7,563 nucleotides of DNA, taken from assembly GCA_964496725.1 (NCBI GenBank), contig CAZCAS010000056.1:1-7563 (forward strand), read 5' to 3'. The stretch comes from JAZGHN01 sp964496725 (GTDB lineage: Bacteria > Chloroflexota > Dehalococcoidia > Dehalococcoidales > E44-bin46). The notes under the pieces are model-generated. The model made no database searches, was not told the DNA's origin, and worked only from the letters and a program-made list of their open reading frames with translations. The first letter of the stretch is position 1, and each line of letters starts with the position of its first letter. Both the position numbers and the translations under genes were made by a program. This document shows positions 5,746 through 7,563 of the stretch, in pieces.

Positions 5746-5754
5746 TGGTATAAT
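5746..5754 (+). promoter_or_regulatory. Extended -10 promoter of the GH10-like lipoprotein gene
   Basis: TGGTATAAT is a perfect extended -10 (TG-n-TATAAT). No convincing -35 lies at the usual distance, which is common for extended -10 promoters. An inverted repeat ATTGC-ttg-GCAAT at 5730-5742 directly upstream could be an operator. Transcription would start near 5761, about 42 bases before the start codon. Confidence 0.55.
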
Positions 5755-5802
5755 CGAACATTACTTGTTTGCTCGTGGCTATGCCATCTCTGAGGTTTAG
5801 TT

Positions 5803-7320
5803 ATGAAACGAAATAGGCTATGGTTGCTGCTGATCATATCGATGCTGGTATTATCTCCGATGGCTTGCGCTGCTCCTCAGCCCCCATCAGCAGAAGAAGC
5901 CCCACCAATCCCACCCGAGGAAGTTCCCCTACCACCCCCTGAGGAGGTCCCTACCTCCACCACTGAAGCCCTGCCTCAAATCTCCTATGAAGTTACCCAT
6001 GACCCGGAGTCCAGGTGGCAGGATATAACCCTGATTATTAAAGACCAGGACGGTAATCCACTGCCTAATACTGAAGTAAGCTTTGAGCAACAGGATATTG
6101 ATTTCCTGTTTGGCGACGAGTATGGAGGGATTCCATATCAGCTATTCATGCAGAAATACGCGCAAAAGTATTGGGAGCTCGGATTGAACCACTGGAAATT
6201 TGGCTTGTATTGGCTATGGTCTACTATAGAGCCGGAAAAAGGGGAGTTCAGGTGGTGGCTTGATTATCCTCCCAAACACTGCGGAGAAATTTTTGCGGGG
6301 GAACAAGAAGAGTGCAGACCAGACCAGTGGGAAGAGTATGGGGTACCAGAGGACCGATTGGAGTCCTTCACCGGCTCTGCGGTGATGGGTTTGTATTACC
6401 CTAGTTTTGCCGAAAATGCAGCTGCGGGCAACTTCCCCGCATGGGCCGATCCTGATGACATTGATGGAAGTTTCCGCAAGGATTACGAAGATTTCCTCAA
6501 GGCGGTTGTTTCGCATTATAAAGGGCGAGTGCATGTCTACAGAGTCGGGTTAGAAGTAAATATCGGCCAATGGACCGGTGTACTTGCCGAGAAGGATTAC
6601 CCGTGGGCGGTGGAATGGATAAAATGGCAGTGCAACTTGATTCGCAGTATTGACCCCAGTGCCAAAATAAGCATAGAACTATCTGACCAGCGGGATATGG
6701 ATCCAGTTGACCCACAAACACTGGACTGGACAGGGATGCAGCCCCCCAACCCAATGTGGGAGGACGACTTCATTAGGATGCTTCTGGATGCTGGGGCAGA
6801 TTTTGACTGGATAGGCGTAGAGTATCATCCGGGGTGGAACACCACTCTAGAAAAGATAGAAGAAAACTTAACCCGACTCGAGCAATTCAACAAGCCAATT
6901 TATGTTTGGGAAGTATTTGTCCCGTCTATGGACGAGCCTTTAGCGACCGATGTTTGCAATATTTATGGTATTTGCCCTGAAGGTGGGTATTCTGAGGAAT
7001 TCCAAAAGCAACAACTACTCGCCTTCTTTAAGATGGTCATTGAAGATCACCCAACTGTTGTCGGAGTAGAGTACCTTGGTTTTGTGGGCAATCCTGATGA
7101 TGAATCATGGATAGAATACCCAGTGCCGCAGTCCGCTGGCCTATTAAACATAGATGGCACCCCAAAGCCGGCTTATACAGCAATCAAAGAATACTGGCAT
7201 AGCCTTATGGCAAAAGGTTCAGCAACTACCGACCAGAATGGTGAGATAACCCTCAACGCTATTCCAGGCCTCTTTCTGGTTACTGTGGATGGTCAAGCCG
7301 AAGTAATCCATATGCAATAA
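5803..7320 (+). CDS. Secreted lipoprotein with GH10-like TIM-barrel glycoside hydrolase domain
   Basis: This 505-aa exported protein starts with a signal peptide (KRNR, then a hydrophobic stretch 6-19) ending in SPMAC22, a non-ideal lipobox that would anchor it to the membrane. A Pro/Glu-rich linker (about 24-57) follows. A beta domain at 61-104 (ITLIIKDQDGNPLPNTEVSF...FLFG) is the kind found before bacterial GH10-type xylanases. The barrel spans about 110-470, with WLWSTIEPEKGEF at 137-149. Candidate catalytic acids are E251 (RVGLEVN) and E370 (YVWEVF), by position only; the usual NE acid/base pair of GH10 is not seen, so the substrate is uncertain. A short C-terminal beta tail (GSATTDQNGEITL to the end) looks like a carboxypeptidase-regulatory-like repeat. 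GAGGT at 5792-5796 is the ribosome site. It is the only + strand gene in the array. Confidence 0.75.
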   Translation: MKRNRLWLLLIISMLVLSPMACAAPQPPSAEEAPPIPPEEVPLPPPEEVPTSTTEALPQISYEVTHDPESRWQDITLIIKDQDGNPLPNTEVSFEQQDIDFLFGDEYGGIPYQLFMQKYAQKYWELGLNHWKFGLYWLWSTIEPEKGEFRWWLDYPPKHCGEIFAGEQEECRPDQWEEYGVPEDRLESFTGSAVMGLYYPSFAENAAAGNFPAWADPDDIDGSFRKDYEDFLKAVVSHYKGRVHVYRVGLEVNIGQWTGVLAEKDYPWAVEWIKWQCNLIRSIDPSAKISIELSDQRDMDPVDPQTLDWTGMQPPNPMWEDDFIRMLLDAGADFDWIGVEYHPGWNTTLEKIEENLTRLEQFNKPIYVWEVFVPSMDEPLATDVCNIYGICPEGGYSEEFQKQQLLAFFKMVIEDHPTVVGVEYLGFVGNPDDESWIEYPVPQSAGLLNIDGTPKPAYTAIKEYWHSLMAKGSATTDQNGEITLNAIPGLFLVTVDGQAEVIHMQ

Positions 7321-7368
7321 TCTAAATCTTGGCTTTGCTGGACAAGGCGTTTCACTTCTGTAAATGAT

Positions 7369-7389
7369 ATTACCAAATATTTAGGTAAT
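7369..7389. other. Small hairpin in the 3' non-coding stretch of the lipoprotein gene
   Basis: ATTACC (7369-7374) pairs with GGTAAT (7384-7389) around an AT-rich 9-base loop, 49 bases past the stop. It lacks a T-run, so it is not a classical terminator. The rest of 7321-7479 holds nothing else I can support. Confidence 0.3.
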
Positions 7390-7479
7390 TACTTGTGTGC
7401 GCAATAGCTCTGATTTTGTGGGTGCTGCAAAGGCATTGACATTCAGAAGTACTAGAACACAAAAGGAGCTCGCTAGCAA

Positions 7480-7506
7480 AAAGGGAGCATAATTAATGCT
7501 CCCTTT
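7480..7506 (-). terminator. Terminator of the initiator tRNA gene
   Basis: AAAGGGAGCAT (7480-7490) and ATGCTCCCTTT (7496-7506) form a perfect 11-bp stem with a 5-base loop. On the minus strand it ends in TTTTT, 9 bases beyond the tRNA CCA end. It may also stop the convergent lipoprotein transcript, though the + side has only TTTGGTTT. Confidence 0.85.
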
Positions 7507-7515
7507 GGTTTATCT

Positions 7516-7563
7516 TGGTAGCGGGGGCAGGATTCGAACCTGCGACCTTCGGGTTATGAGCCC
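7516..7563 (-). tRNA. Initiator tRNA-fMet (CAT), 3' 48 bases; 5' part beyond the window
   Basis: Read on the minus strand, the visible bases are the anticodon arm GGG-CTCATAA-CCC, a variable loop GAAGGTC, a perfect T arm (GCAGG-TTCGAAT-CCTGC), the acceptor 3' strand CCCCGCT, discriminator A and an encoded CCA. Three consecutive G-C pairs at the base of the anticodon stem are the hallmark of bacterial initiator tRNA. Compared with a 77-base fMet tRNA, the first 29 bases are missing beyond the edge, so completeness cannot be checked. A terminator follows at 7506-7480. This gene is the apparent source of the five fragments to its left. Confidence 0.93.

Larger units (their letters stand above)
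2762..7563. mobile_element. Candidate single-gene cassette array bounded by tRNA-fMet 3'-end repeats
   Basis: Six directly repeated initiator-tRNA 3' ends (starts at 2762, 4190, 4522, 4989, 5617 and 7516, all on the minus strand) delimit five segments of 1428, 332, 467, 628 and 1899 bases. Each segment has at most one gene: URO-D-family methyltransferase, none, HNH nuclease, flavodoxin, GH10-like lipoprotein. The functions are unrelated, and the block sits between a conserved metabolic operon and a tRNA gene. Site-specific recombinases that use tRNA genes leave such 3'-end duplications, so serial integration is the natural inference. No integrase, transposase or relaxase is encoded here. The true extent is unknown because the array's target tRNA is cut by the window end. 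Confidence 0.5.

Noticed and set aside
5408..5800. 130-residue + strand open frame
   Set aside because: It overlaps the flavodoxin gene in antisense and crosses a terminator hairpin, a tRNA fragment and the next promoter.
2762..7563. CRISPR array or classical integron
   Set aside because: Repeat spacing is irregular (0.33-1.9 kb), no Cas, Cas-like or integrase gene is visible, and the repeats are tRNA-derived rather than attC hairpins.

Overview
The window looks like anaerobic bacterial chromosome. The genes suggest a Chloroflexota-type organism (Dehalococcoidia or a relative) or another strict anaerobe with corrinoid and Wood-Ljungdahl-like metabolism. The grounds are an NADH-linked iron-sulfur diaphorase operon and a URO-D/MtaA-type methyltransferase, so the taxonomic guess is weak.

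Left part (1-2693, + strand): the end of a three-gene operon. It holds the C-terminal tail of a NuoE/HydC-like [2Fe-2S] subunit, a complete 626-aa HydB/NuoF-like flavoprotein, and a 235-aa HoxU/NuoG-N-terminus-like ferredoxin subunit. Together they form an NAD(P)H-oxidising, possibly electron-bifurcating diaphorase module. The catalytic partner (hydrogenase, formate dehydrogenase, Hdr or other) is not in the window.

Right part (2762-7563): a very different region. The window ends inside a tRNA gene on the minus strand. Its 48 visible bases are the 3' part of an initiator tRNA-fMet: a CAT anticodon flanked by GGG/CCC in the anticodon stem, a T arm and an encoded CCA. Five more pieces of the same tRNA 3' end lie in direct orientation at 2762, 4190, 4522, 4989 and 5617. 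They cut the region into five segments of about 1.43, 0.33, 0.47, 0.63 and 1.90 kb. Each segment carries one gene or one gene-less block: a URO-D-family methyltransferase (-), a gene-less block with a possible structured RNA, a tiny HNH nuclease (-), a flavodoxin (-), and a secreted GH10-like lipoprotein (+). Four of the six tRNA ends, including the real tRNA, are followed 9-13 bases downstream in the tRNA direction by a strong hairpin of differing sequence. At least two segments appear to carry their own promoter.

The simplest reading is a serial, single-gene cassette array built by repeated site-specific integration at the 3' end of the initiator tRNA gene. Each insertion would bring a substitute tRNA 3' end plus terminator and push the older copy leftward. 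No recombinase is visible, so it would have to act from elsewhere. This array is the main point of interest. The repeats are seen directly; the integration mechanism is inference.
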